From the NCBI GenBank assembly GCA_900556165.1, contig USNP01000040.1, positions 1-5,678 on the forward strand: a DNA stretch of 5,678 bases, written 5' to 3'. Position numbers and translations under genes: made by a program. Under the pieces are notes generated by a model. It had not been told where the DNA came from, did not search any database, and worked only from the letters and a program-made list of their open reading frames with translations. This document shows, piece by piece, positions 1 through 4,414 of the stretch (positions within the stretch are counted from its first letter, which is position 1; every line of letters begins with the position of its first letter). This DNA is from an uncultured bacterium (lineage in GTDB: Bacteria > Patescibacteriota > Saccharimonadia > Saccharimonadales > Saccharimonadaceae).

Positions 1-287
1 TTAAAATTTGAAATCATATAAAATCCCATTACTGCAACAAAAGCTCCAATTAATCCAGAAGCAACTTTTGACTTTTTATCAAGAGCTTTTGTTTTATCTC
101 CCAAAAATGCAATCAAGATAGGCACTAATAGCATTCCAGCATAAATCCAACCATCACCTTTTGCTCCACTAATACTTCCAACAATAGGCAATGATGCCCA
201 TGGTAGAAAGCAAGCCAAAATACCTACACCAGAAGCTATTCCAATAGCCACTCGCTGTGCATCAATCTTTAATTCTTTTTTCGACAT
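1..287 (-). CDS. Small multi-pass membrane protein, C-terminus beyond left edge
   Basis: Ninety-five codons are open and the frame is still open at the window edge (a partial AA codon remains), so this is the N-terminal part only. A good ribosome binding site, TAGGAG, lies just upstream. The ATG at 287 is chosen because the nearby ATG at 292 is in another frame and stops after seven codons. After a basic start (MSKKELKIDAQR) there are about three hydrophobic segments, around residues 13-30, 47-63 and 77-93, separated by a lysine-rich loop (about 65-75). Residues 25-48 carry an LPW turn and a GDGW motif, a layout I associate with small uncharacterised Gram-positive membrane proteins. No catalytic residues are visible and function is unknown. 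It has its own promoter and a long structured leader, so it is likely regulated separately from the small genes upstream. Confidence 0.8.
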   Translation of the reverse strand, partial: MSKKELKIDAQRVAIGIASGVGILACFLPWASLPIVGSISGAKGDGWIYAGMLLVPILIAFLGDKTKALDKKSKVASGLIGAFVAVMGFYMISNF

Positions 288-289
288 TT

Positions 290-440
290 CATTTCTCCTA
301 TCCCGACCAAATAAAAATGAGTCGGTATTAAATTGTTAGCGTGTTCAAGACTACAATTAAAGGTTTCACCTTTGAAATACCGACTCGTATTTACGGTGAA
401 ACACGCCAAAAAACAGCGTCCTTAATTGTAATCTTGAACA
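290..440 (-). ncRNA. Long structured 5' leader with competing hairpins (candidate cis-regulatory RNA)
   Basis: Read as minus-strand RNA, the predicted transcript starts with a 19-bp stem (440-422 with 360-342) whose only non-Watson-Crick pair is a G.U. Inside it sit a small hairpin (419-416 with 406-403), an 8-bp stem (402-395 with 370-363) and an apical 6-bp hairpin (392-387 with 380-375) with loop GAGTCG. A rival 11-bp perfect stem pairs 386-376 with 329-319 and is followed by ATTTTTATTT, like an intrinsic terminator with a large loop. The rival stem uses the apical loop and the 3' arm of the apical hairpin, so the two folds exclude each other or form a pseudoknot. The pairing is seen directly; the switch function is inferred. 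I do not recognise a named riboswitch class. Confidence 0.6.
307..386 (-). terminator. Possible attenuator-type terminator in the leader
   Basis: Bases 386-376 (GAGTCGGTATT) pair perfectly with 329-319 (AATACCGACTC), and the minus strand then continues ATTTTTATTT. The loop of about 46 nt is long for a terminator but contains its own hairpin, AAAGGT-GAA-ACCTTT. It lies between the promoter and the ribosome binding site of the membrane protein gene, where an attenuator would sit. Confidence 0.4.
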
Positions 441-445
441 ATTCT

Positions 446-474
446 ATTATGCTCTTTTTTTCGAAAAAAATCAA
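446..474 (-). promoter_or_regulatory. Promoter for the membrane protein leader
   Basis: On the minus strand, TTGATT (474-469) and CATAAT (451-446) are separated by exactly 17 nt. The expected start, six to eight bases downstream, falls at about 438-440, which is the first base of the long leader stem. That coincidence supports both calls. Confidence 0.7.
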
Positions 475-502
475 GAAAAATCGCACAAAACGGGCGAAAT
501 TC

Positions 503-634
503 CTAAATATCAATCACGTTACCATTTCGCAAAAACGAATTTTGATTAATCCAATCAACCAACTTGTCAATTAATCTTCTCCAATCTTCACGACAATTTA
601 TTGTGGCTTCGAGAGCTGGTTTCATCTGTATCAT
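503..634 (-). CDS. Very small hypothetical protein (43 aa), third gene of micro-operon
   Basis: An ORF of 43 codons starts 20 bases after the stop of the 60-residue gene, in a different frame. It begins MIQMKPALEA and contains NCREDWRRLIDKLVDWINQ, an amphipathic helix with alternating charged and aliphatic residues. A second in-frame ATG lies at 625. The only Shine-Dalgarno-like sequence is AAAGG, 11 bases before the first ATG, so translation may depend on coupling to the gene before it. The frame stays open upstream of the ATG into the preceding gene without a better start. The only terminator candidate after it is weak (TCGC/GCGA then T5), so read-through into the next leader is possible. 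Function unknown; it could be a chance ORF. Confidence 0.45.
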   Translation of the reverse strand: MIQMKPALEATINCREDWRRLIDKLVDWINQNSFLRNGNVIDI

Positions 635-654
635 CGAATTCGATACCTTTGGAC

Positions 655-837
655 TTACTTGTTTTGGTTTAAATTTCGAATAGTCTCAACTAATTTATCA
701 TTATTTACTTTTGTGTTAGCTTCGCCTTGCTTCATACCAAAGTAGAAGGCTAAACTTGTAATTATAGCAGTGTAAATTACAATTGTTTTAGTTGTTTCGA
801 TTAATTTTTTCCAGTTAAACTTCTTAATATTTTTCAT
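655..837 (-). CDS. Small single-pass membrane protein (60 aa)
   Basis: The start is well supported: AAGGAG lies eight bases before the ATG. The protein has a basic N-terminus (MKNIKKFNWKKLIETTK), one hydrophobic segment at about residues 18-35 (TIVIYTAIITSLAFYFGM) and a polar tail rich in Asn, Lys and Glu. By the positive-inside rule the N-terminus should be cytoplasmic. Its start lies 12 bases after the stop of the preceding 29-codon ORF and its ribosome binding site overlaps that stop, so the two are co-transcribed. No family is recognised. Size and topology would also fit a holin-like or type I toxin-like peptide, but nothing specific supports either. Confidence 0.7.
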   Translation of the reverse strand: MKNIKKFNWKKLIETTKTIVIYTAIITSLAFYFGMKQGEANTKVNNDKLVETIRNLNQNK

Positions 838-849
838 TTTATTTTCTCC

Positions 850-939
850 TTATTTTTGTTTTGTTGGTTTGAGTTCAATTTTAGAGTTCTTGATTTTTTC
901 AAGCTCTTTCTCGAACTTGGTTTCATTAGTGTTTTGCAT
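850..939 (-). CDS. Very small charged protein (29 aa), first gene of micro-operon
   Basis: An ORF of 29 codons begins MQNTNETKFEKELEKIKN and ends KPTKQK. It is almost entirely polar, with a Glu/Lys-rich helix-prone core and no membrane segment. The start has a purine-rich but weak site, GAAGAAAG, directly after the 3' arm of the upstream hairpin. An in-frame TGA lies just before the weak site, so no longer form exists on this frame. Close spacing to the 60-residue gene makes an operon likely. It could be a leader peptide that opens the ribosome binding site of the next gene. Function unknown. Confidence 0.5.
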   Translation of the reverse strand: MQNTNETKFEKELEKIKNSKIELKPTKQK

Positions 940-950
940 AAAATTCTTTC

Positions 951-1014
951 TTCATTAGCTCAGCTAGGCCGATAGTAAGGGTGGGCGACCTATCAGCCCG
1001 ACAGAGCTAATGAA
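951..1014 (-). ncRNA. Nested hairpin leader before the micro-operon
   Basis: An 11-bp perfect outer stem (1014-1004 with 961-951) encloses a 9-bp stem (998-990 with 975-967) with a 14-nt C-rich loop, GTCGCCCACCCTTA. The inner stem has a T.G pair on the minus strand where the plus strand has a C.A mismatch, so it reads as minus-strand RNA. No T-tract follows, so it is not a terminator. It ends 11 bases before the first start codon. An upstream AATGAAAT (1025-1018) can pair with ATTTCATT, which overlaps the 5' arm, giving an alternative fold. Confidence 0.55.
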
Positions 1015-1084
1015 ATTATTTCATTGTTCATTAAACTATTGGCTCACAATCTTTAATCTTTACTATTTTTACAGTTTTCGTTCG

Positions 1085-1112
1085 TTGAAAGTGAAAATTT
1101 ATATCTTATATT
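1085..1112 (+). promoter_or_regulatory. Possible plus-strand promoter
   Basis: TTGAAA (1085-1090) and TATATT (1107-1112) are 16 nt apart. It would drive a short transcript reaching the hairpin at 1207-1237 and carrying a 22-codon ORF. It overlaps the minus-strand promoter candidate, and the AT-rich sequence makes chance matches likely. Confidence 0.25.
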
Positions 1113-1127
1113 CATACTTTTTACCAA
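1098..1127 (-). promoter_or_regulatory. Probable promoter for the micro-operon
   Basis: On the minus strand, TTGGTA (1127-1122) and TATAAA (1103-1098) are 18 nt apart. A start near 1091 would give a leader of about 150 nt containing the nested hairpin. A rival pair, TTAACA with TATAAG at 19 nt, lies in the same stretch, so the exact boxes are uncertain. Confidence 0.4.
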
Positions 1128-1200
1128 ATTGTTAAGTTTCACATTTAAAGGTTTTGCTAATCCTCAGAGGTGATTTACATGGAATCGCCTCAATTGGAGC

Positions 1201-1237
1201 AACAAAAAGACCCACGGCTGTCGTTAAACCATGGGTC
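1201..1237 (-). terminator. Intrinsic terminator, second behind tRNA-Leu
   Basis: On the minus strand GACCCATGG pairs with CCGTGGGTC (one T.G pair) and TTTTTGTTG follows. The plus strand has a C.A mismatch and a poorer tract, TATTCTTT, so minus is the better direction. It lies just beyond the primary tRNA-Leu terminator. Confidence 0.7.
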
Positions 1238-1245
1238 TATTCTTT

Positions 1246-1284
1246 AAATAAAAAAGAATGACTGTTCGTTGCTCAGTCATTCTT
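1246..1284 (-). terminator. Terminator of tRNA-Leu
   Basis: On the minus strand an 11-bp stem (1284-1274 with 1264-1254, core GAATGACTG/CAGTCATTC, loop AGCAACGAA) is followed by a run of T. It begins four bases after the encoded CCA end of the tRNA. Confidence 0.85.
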
Positions 1285-1287
1285 CTG

Positions 1288-1375
1288 TGGTACCGCGAGC
1301 CGGACTTGAACCGGCACAAGCGTAGTGCTCACCAGATTTTGAGTCTAGCGTGTCTACCAATTCCACCATCGCGGC
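1288..1375 (-). tRNA. tRNA-Leu (anticodon CAA)
   Basis: The 88-nt gene folds as a type II cloverleaf. The acceptor arm GCCGCGA pairs with TCGCGGT (one G.U), the D-arm includes GGTAGACACG, the anticodon stem CTAGA/TCTGG holds the loop CTCAAAA, and there is a long variable arm as expected for leucine. The T-arm is GCCGGTTCAAGTCCGGC, the discriminator is A and CCA is encoded. The anticodon CAA reads UUG codons. It is transcribed from its own promoter and stopped by two terminators in tandem. Confidence 0.96.
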
Positions 1376-1396
1376 AAACGATTGTGCTTTTGGCTA

Positions 1397-1425
1397 TTTA
1401 CATAGCTCACTATCTATTGTATACT
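1397..1425 (+). promoter_or_regulatory. Promoter of the sortase gene
   Basis: TTTACA (1397-1402) and TATACT (1420-1425) are 17 nt apart, each one base from consensus. Transcription from about 1432 would leave a leader of under 20 nt, which just includes or cuts the AAGGA at 1432-1436. Confidence 0.7.
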
Positions 1426-1444
1426 AAGAATAAGGAAAAATCAA
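1416..1444 (-). promoter_or_regulatory. Promoter of tRNA-Leu
   Basis: On the minus strand TTGATT (1444-1439) and TACAAT (1421-1416) are 17 nt apart, placing the start near 1409, about 34 bases before the mature 5' end. The -10 box overlaps that of the divergent sortase promoter by two bases. Confidence 0.7.
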
Positions 1445-1449
1445 GAGAA

Positions 1450-2886
1450 ATGAACGATAATAATAAAAAAAGCCAAAATAACGGATTAGCCATTCCTCAA
1501 AGACAATCGCAAAACACCCCTTCAAACGATAGAAATAGGGCGGCAATTGATTTTCGAAGGCAAAAAATTCAGCAAATCTACCAAAAAACTAATGCTGAGA
1601 AAATTGCAGAAATTCAAAAAAATCAAGAAAAAGTTCAGCCTGAAAAAGTCAATTTAGCGGAACTTTTCAAAAATCAAAGTACACAAAAAAATGATGAAAA
1701 TCACCGCGAAGAAATCATAAAATCATCGATTAGTGAGATTTCAAAACCAGTTCAAATTCAGCCAAGAGCAGATTTTAATTCTGGCGTTGGTCAGGAAACT
1801 AACGATTTTAAGACGCGTCAAAAAGCTATTCAGCCACTTCAAAACAAGCAAAATATTGTGCGTAGGGTCGAAAATCAATCCGGCGCAGTGAATTATCGAC
1901 CTCAACAAGCTGTTCAAAATTCACACACTCCACAAAACGATAAACCAAGCGAACAATGGAAACGCTATCATGCAGCGTGGCAGAATTATTACCAGAAATA
2001 TTATGAAACATATTATTCCGCAGCAATTGAGCAGCAAAAAAAGCAAATAACCAATATTCAGCCCGAAGTTATTGAAGAATTAACTGAGGAGCAAAAAAAA
2101 GATCGAGCCTTGGCAAAATTGCGAAAAGATATTGCCACAAAAGCACATGAGCAAACTCAAAAAATTCGAAAGTCACGACATTTTATGCCAATTTTATCAA
2201 CAATTGTTGTTGTATCCCTGTTCTTGTTTTTACAATATAATCGTTTAATTTTTGCGTCAGTCGAAGCCTATGTTGCACCAGGAAATTCAAACGCAAACCA
2301 AACTATTTACAGTCCGAATTCTTCAAACTCCGTAGGTCAAGAACCAAAGCTAATTATCCCAAAAATCAATGTTGACGCTCCTGTGGTTTATGGAGTTGGG
2401 AACGACAATGCTTCACAATTAAAAGCGATGGCAAAGGGTGTTGCGCATTTTTCAATTCCGGGCGCAAATGCTGTTCCTGGCCAAAATGGAAATACAGTTT
2501 TAAGTGGACATTCGAGTAATGATTTGTTTGATACGGGCGATTATAAATTCATTTTTGCACAACTTGACAAACTTAAACAAGGCGACGTAATCTATGCAAA
2601 CTATAATGGAACTCGCTACACTTATAATGTAACCCGAACTGAAGTTGTGATGCCAAATCAAGTTAATCGAGTTCAGATCGGCACAGATAAGCCAATACTT
2701 ACTTTAATTACTTGCGTTCCTCTTGGAACAGCAGAAAAGCGACTTCTCGTTTTTGCCGAACAGATTTCACCAGATCCAGCAAAAGCTGAACCCCCCTCAA
2801 AAGAAGAAACTCCAAGCAAAGATGCAGTTCTTCCACGAAATTCACTAACATTTTTTGAAAGACTTTTTAGTTGGAAGTGGGACTAA
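1450..2886 (+). CDS. Membrane-anchored sortase with long cytoplasmic N-terminal extension
   Basis: The product is 478 residues. The ATG at 1450 is chosen because the open frame further upstream only reads the antisense of tRNA-Leu, and the promoter at 1397-1425 points here. Residues 1-245 are hydrophilic, Gln/Asn/Lys-rich and probably disordered or coiled, with a Tyr-rich patch (YYQKYYETYY, 180-189). A membrane segment spans about 246-268 (MPILSTIVVVSLFLFL), then a short linker, then the sortase domain from about 298. The catalytic triad is visible: His354 in LSGHSSN, Cys422 in TLITCVPLG and Arg431 in KRLLVFAE, nine residues after the Cys. Sortases cleave LPxTG-like signals and join proteins to surface acceptors. 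The TLITC...RLLVFAE layout resembles class D/E-like enzymes, but the class is uncertain. The ribosome binding site is weak (AAGGA 13 bases upstream). No sortase substrate is visible in the window. The extension is much longer than the short N-terminus of typical sortases. Confidence 0.93.
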   Translation: MNDNNKKSQNNGLAIPQRQSQNTPSNDRNRAAIDFRRQKIQQIYQKTNAEKIAEIQKNQEKVQPEKVNLAELFKNQSTQKNDENHREEIIKSSISEISKPVQIQPRADFNSGVGQETNDFKTRQKAIQPLQNKQNIVRRVENQSGAVNYRPQQAVQNSHTPQNDKPSEQWKRYHAAWQNYYQKYYETYYSAAIEQQKKQITNIQPEVIEELTEEQKKDRALAKLRKDIATKAHEQTQKIRKSRHFMPILSTIVVVSLFLFLQYNRLIFASVEAYVAPGNSNANQTIYSPNSSNSVGQEPKLIIPKINVDAPVVYGVGNDNASQLKAMAKGVAHFSIPGANAVPGQNGNTVLSGHSSNDLFDTGDYKFIFAQLDKLKQGDVIYANYNGTRYTYNVTRTEVVMPNQVNRVQIGTDKPILTLITCVPLGTAEKRLLVFAEQISPDPAKAEPPSKEETPSKDAVLPRNSLTFFERLFSWKWD

Positions 2887-2892
2887 ATTAAG

Positions 2893-3156
2893 TTAAACAA
2901 GAAATAACAGAAGTACACTAAACACAGCTGATTTCTTCTTGTCAAAGACAAAGGCATCGTGGACCACGCGACCATTTACATAGTAGCCACTTCCAGATTC
3001 TTTGAATTCACCTTGTTTGTAGTCTTCAAGGAATTTAGGAGCTGCTGCTGCCATTTCGTGAGTCAAGATTAGATCAACCTTTTCTGGCAAATAGCTATCT
3101 GGCACTTCGATGATTAAAAAATTCTCAAACAGGTCTTTAAAAGAATTATATATTAT
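2893..3156 (-). pseudogene. Start-less gene fragment of unknown origin
   Basis: An 87-codon open stretch runs from just after a TGA at 3159 to a TAA at 2893, with no ATG near its beginning; only GTG at 3105 or TTG/CTG codons are possible starts, and none has a ribosome binding site. The middle reads like real protein (VDLILTHEMAAAAPKFLEDY and KESGSGYYVNGRVVHDAF). It uses GAC, TTC, GGT and CTT codons more freely than the neighbours, which prefer GAT, TTT and CGA. By eye it is richer in G+C than the sequence to its right. The last residues, a short hydrophobic run, may be read-through beyond the original coding end. I take it as an internal or C-terminal piece of a gene, perhaps acquired from another bacterium. 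I do not recognise the family. It faces the sortase gene, ending six bases after its stop. Confidence 0.5.
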
Positions 3157-3450
3157 TCATGAAGATAGTGTATCATTTTTTACTTAACTCTATAACTTTT
3201 TATATAGTCTAAATCTAATTCCTCCCTTCCATAAATTCCTTCTTATGGATTGTATTTTGAGGTATAAAATACTACCATCTAATATATTCCGTTATCCCTT
3301 AAATAATATCTTTATTTTGTTTTTATTAACTACACCTGCTCTTTAATATTGTATCCGGTAATAATAATTCTAGGTTATTTAATATCTCTACATTGAGGGT
3401 TTAAAATCTATTCGTCAGTTTTTCTTAATTCTTTACTATTTAAACCACTT
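3110..3450. other. AT-rich stretch without recognisable genes
   Basis: Both strands are rich in stop codons and I find no RNA fold or repeat worth naming. On the minus strand near 3210-3245 a good ribosome binding site, AGAAGGAATTT, precedes an ATG whose frame stops after five codons, like the stub of a decayed gene. The stretch looks like decayed or inserted sequence next to the tRNA-Gln locus. Confidence 0.4.
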
Positions 3451-3478
3451 TTGAAATCTTAGATTGATTTGATATAAT
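3451..3478 (+). promoter_or_regulatory. Candidate promoter of a short plus-strand transcript
   Basis: TTGAAA (3451-3456) and TATAAT (3473-3478) are 16 nt apart, with TTGA directly before the -10 box as in other promoters of this window. No gene with a ribosome binding site follows, but a hairpin (ATAGAG/CTCTAT) and the terminator at 3567-3604 do, so the product could be a small RNA of about 120 nt. Confidence 0.4.
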
Positions 3479-3554
3479 TGCCGGATTTTTAAAGTATTAG
3501 TTTGATAATAGAGTTTTTCTTATCTCTATGAAGCCTACCGAACAGATACACCTC

Positions 3555-3604
3555 AATAAAAATAATAAAAGAGCCGACACCACTGCTTATATGTCAGCTC
3601 TTTT
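3555..3604 (-). terminator. Strong terminator, probably two-way
   Basis: On the minus strand AAAAGAGCTGACA pairs with TGTCGGCTCTTTT (one T.G pair; 3604-3592 with 3579-3567) and ATTATTTTTATT follows. On the plus strand the same hairpin has one C.A mismatch and is followed by ACATTTT, so it could also stop a plus-strand transcript. It is the second terminator behind tRNA-Gln. Confidence 0.8.
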
Positions 3605-3621
3605 ACATTTTCCAAGAAAGG

Positions 3622-3661
3622 AAATTATGAAAAACACGAGTTAGTCTGAAACAACTCGTGT
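3622..3661 (-). terminator. Terminator of tRNA-Gln
   Basis: On the minus strand ACACGAGTT (3661-3653) pairs with AACTCGTGT (3642-3634) and TTTTCATAATTT follows. It begins nine bases after the encoded CCA end. Confidence 0.8.
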
Positions 3662-3669
3662 CCTTAATT

Positions 3670-3744
3670 TGGCTGGGATGGAGGGATTCGAACCCCCGAA
3701 TGGCGGGACCAGAACCCGCTGCCTTACCACTTGGCGACATCCCA
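3670..3744 (-). tRNA. tRNA-Gln (anticodon CUG)
   Basis: The 75-nt gene folds as a cloverleaf: acceptor TGGGATG with CATCCCA, D-arm with AAGTGGTAAGGC, anticodon stem GCGGG/CCCGC around the loop TTCTGGT, T-arm GGGGGTTCGAATCCCTC, discriminator G and an encoded CCA. The anticodon CUG reads CAG, and the overall pattern matches bacterial tRNA-Gln. A near-consensus promoter lies five bases from the mature 5' end. Confidence 0.95.
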
Positions 3745-3755
3745 ATACTCTTTTA

Positions 3756-3784
3756 ATTATATCAAAAAAAATCTTACCTTTCAA
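3756..3784 (-). promoter_or_regulatory. Promoter of tRNA-Gln
   Basis: On the minus strand TTGAAA (3784-3779) and TATAAT (3761-3756) are 17 nt apart, with TGA before the -10 box. The start would fall near 3749, leaving a leader of about five bases. Confidence 0.85.
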
Positions 3785-3806
3785 GAGTTTTTCGAAAGCT
3801 TTTTTA

Positions 3807-3835
3807 TTGACAAAACTTACTATTTCTGATATAAT
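3807..3835 (+). promoter_or_regulatory. Consensus promoter of the 137-residue gene
   Basis: TTGACA (3807-3812) and TATAAT (3830-3835) match both consensus boxes perfectly with a 17-nt spacer and TGA before the -10. It is the strongest promoter in the window by sequence. The leader can form a small hairpin, AAGC-TTTT-GCTT, at 3846-3857. Confidence 0.9.
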
Positions 3836-3879
3836 TAAGTTATTCAAGCTTTTGCTTAGAACTTTTCAGGAGGATTAAA

Positions 3880-4293
3880 ATGAATCAAGATTTATTCTTA
3901 CAAGAAGCGATACTTCGGGCAATAAAAACCGGAGAACCAATCAGACTTGAAGCTAACGGAAATAAAGCGATTTATCTTTCACCAAATGCAGCTTATGATT
4001 TGGATAAAGAAATTGTTGAAATTCACGGCTCAGCAAAAATTGTTTTTCTTGGAGGTGTCGCAACAAAAAGATTCATAACACGGCGAGAAATTAAAAAAAT
4101 TGCTGTATGGGTTGATGAGAATTTCAAAGTTGTAAAAATGCTGAATGACAAAGAAATTCCGCATCGGATTGAAGAAGATCTTTCAACCCCAGAAGAATTT
4201 TTCAGCGATAAAATCAGTAAAAAACCTTTTGGAAGAGATTTCTTAAAAGATAGACTCGAAATTCCCCCGTTTTTAAAAAATAAAATCCTATAA
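3880..4293 (+). CDS. Hypothetical protein (137 aa), highly expressed by its signals
   Basis: The start is clear: a full AGGAGG (3868-3873) lies six bases before the ATG. With a perfect consensus promoter and a good terminator this is a single-gene unit built for strong expression. The protein is soluble with no signal peptide or membrane segment. It begins MNQDLFLQEAILRAIKTGEP, then a probable beta-rich part (residues about 20-70, including EIHGSAKIVFLGGVATKRFI), a charged middle (RREIKKIAVWVDENFK) and a polar C-terminal part ending PPFLKNKIL. I see no catalytic motif and do not recognise the family. It may be a lineage-restricted protein. It is divergent from tRNA-Gln, with the two -35 boxes about 22 bases apart. 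Confidence 0.85.
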   Translation: MNQDLFLQEAILRAIKTGEPIRLEANGNKAIYLSPNAAYDLDKEIVEIHGSAKIVFLGGVATKRFITRREIKKIAVWVDENFKVVKMLNDKEIPHRIEEDLSTPEEFFSDKISKKPFGRDFLKDRLEIPPFLKNKIL

Positions 4294-4297
4294 TATT

Positions 4298-4330
4298 AAA
4301 GTCGCAAAACGCGGCTTTTTATTATTATTA
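4298..4330 (+). terminator. Terminator of the 137-residue gene
   Basis: AAAGTCGC (4298-4305) pairs with GCGGCTTT (4311-4318) with one T.G pair and loop AAAAC, followed by TTATTATTATTA. It lies four bases after the stop codon. Confidence 0.85.
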
Positions 4331-4333
4331 TGC

Positions 4334-4362
4334 TTGCATTTTGAAAAAACTTATTATAAAAT
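4334..4362 (+). promoter_or_regulatory. Promoter of the 114-residue gene
   Basis: TTGCAT (4334-4339) and TAAAAT (4357-4362) are 17 nt apart. An overlapping TATAAA at 4355-4360 gives a 15-nt spacer. The start falls near 4369, at the base of the leader hairpin. Confidence 0.55.
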
Positions 4363-4369
4363 CTTATTA

Positions 4370-4404
4370 ATAAGCTCCTCGGTTCGCCGAAATTTGTAGC
4401 TTAT
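4370..4404 (+). promoter_or_regulatory. Leader hairpin abutting the ribosome binding site
   Basis: ATAAGCT (4370-4376) pairs perfectly with AGCTTAT (4398-4404), enclosing CGG-TTCG-CCG (4380-4389). The stem ends at the base before GGAGG and covers part of the upstream ATG at 4403. CTCC at 4375-4378 could instead pair with the GGAG of the ribosome binding site. It could act as a 5' stabiliser or translation control. Confidence 0.5.
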
Positions 4405-4414
4405 GGAGGCTCAT

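Noticed and set aside
288..440. Retron-type non-coding RNA
   Set aside because: The nested inverted repeats recall retron RNAs, but no reverse transcriptase gene lies in the window and the following gene is a membrane protein with its own ribosome binding site.
341..574. 77-codon ORF on the plus strand
   Set aside because: It has no ribosome binding site, reads through the inverted repeats of the minus-strand leader and its promoter, and has a composition typical of non-coding sequence.
1286..1298. T-box-like sequence GTGGTACCGCG before the sortase gene
   Set aside because: It is the reverse complement of the 3' end of a complete tRNA-Leu gene on the other strand, so the likeness to a T-box (which pairs with a tRNA end) is expected by chance of orientation.
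1258..1449. Upstream extension of the sortase frame
   Set aside because: The open frame here is the antisense of tRNA-Leu and its terminator, and lies upstream of the sortase promoter; no ribosome binding site fits a start at 1258.
1826..2026. 66-codon minus-strand ORF inside the sortase gene
   Set aside because: It is fully within the well-supported sortase gene and has no promoter or ribosome binding site; it is a shadow frame.
3528..3644. 38-codon plus-strand ORF across the terminator before tRNA-Gln
   Set aside because: There is no ribosome binding site, and the frame crosses two terminator hairpins.
3641..3878. ORFs on both strands overlapping tRNA-Gln
   Set aside because: Both run across a complete tRNA gene and its promoter; they are artefacts of open frames in structured RNA sequence.
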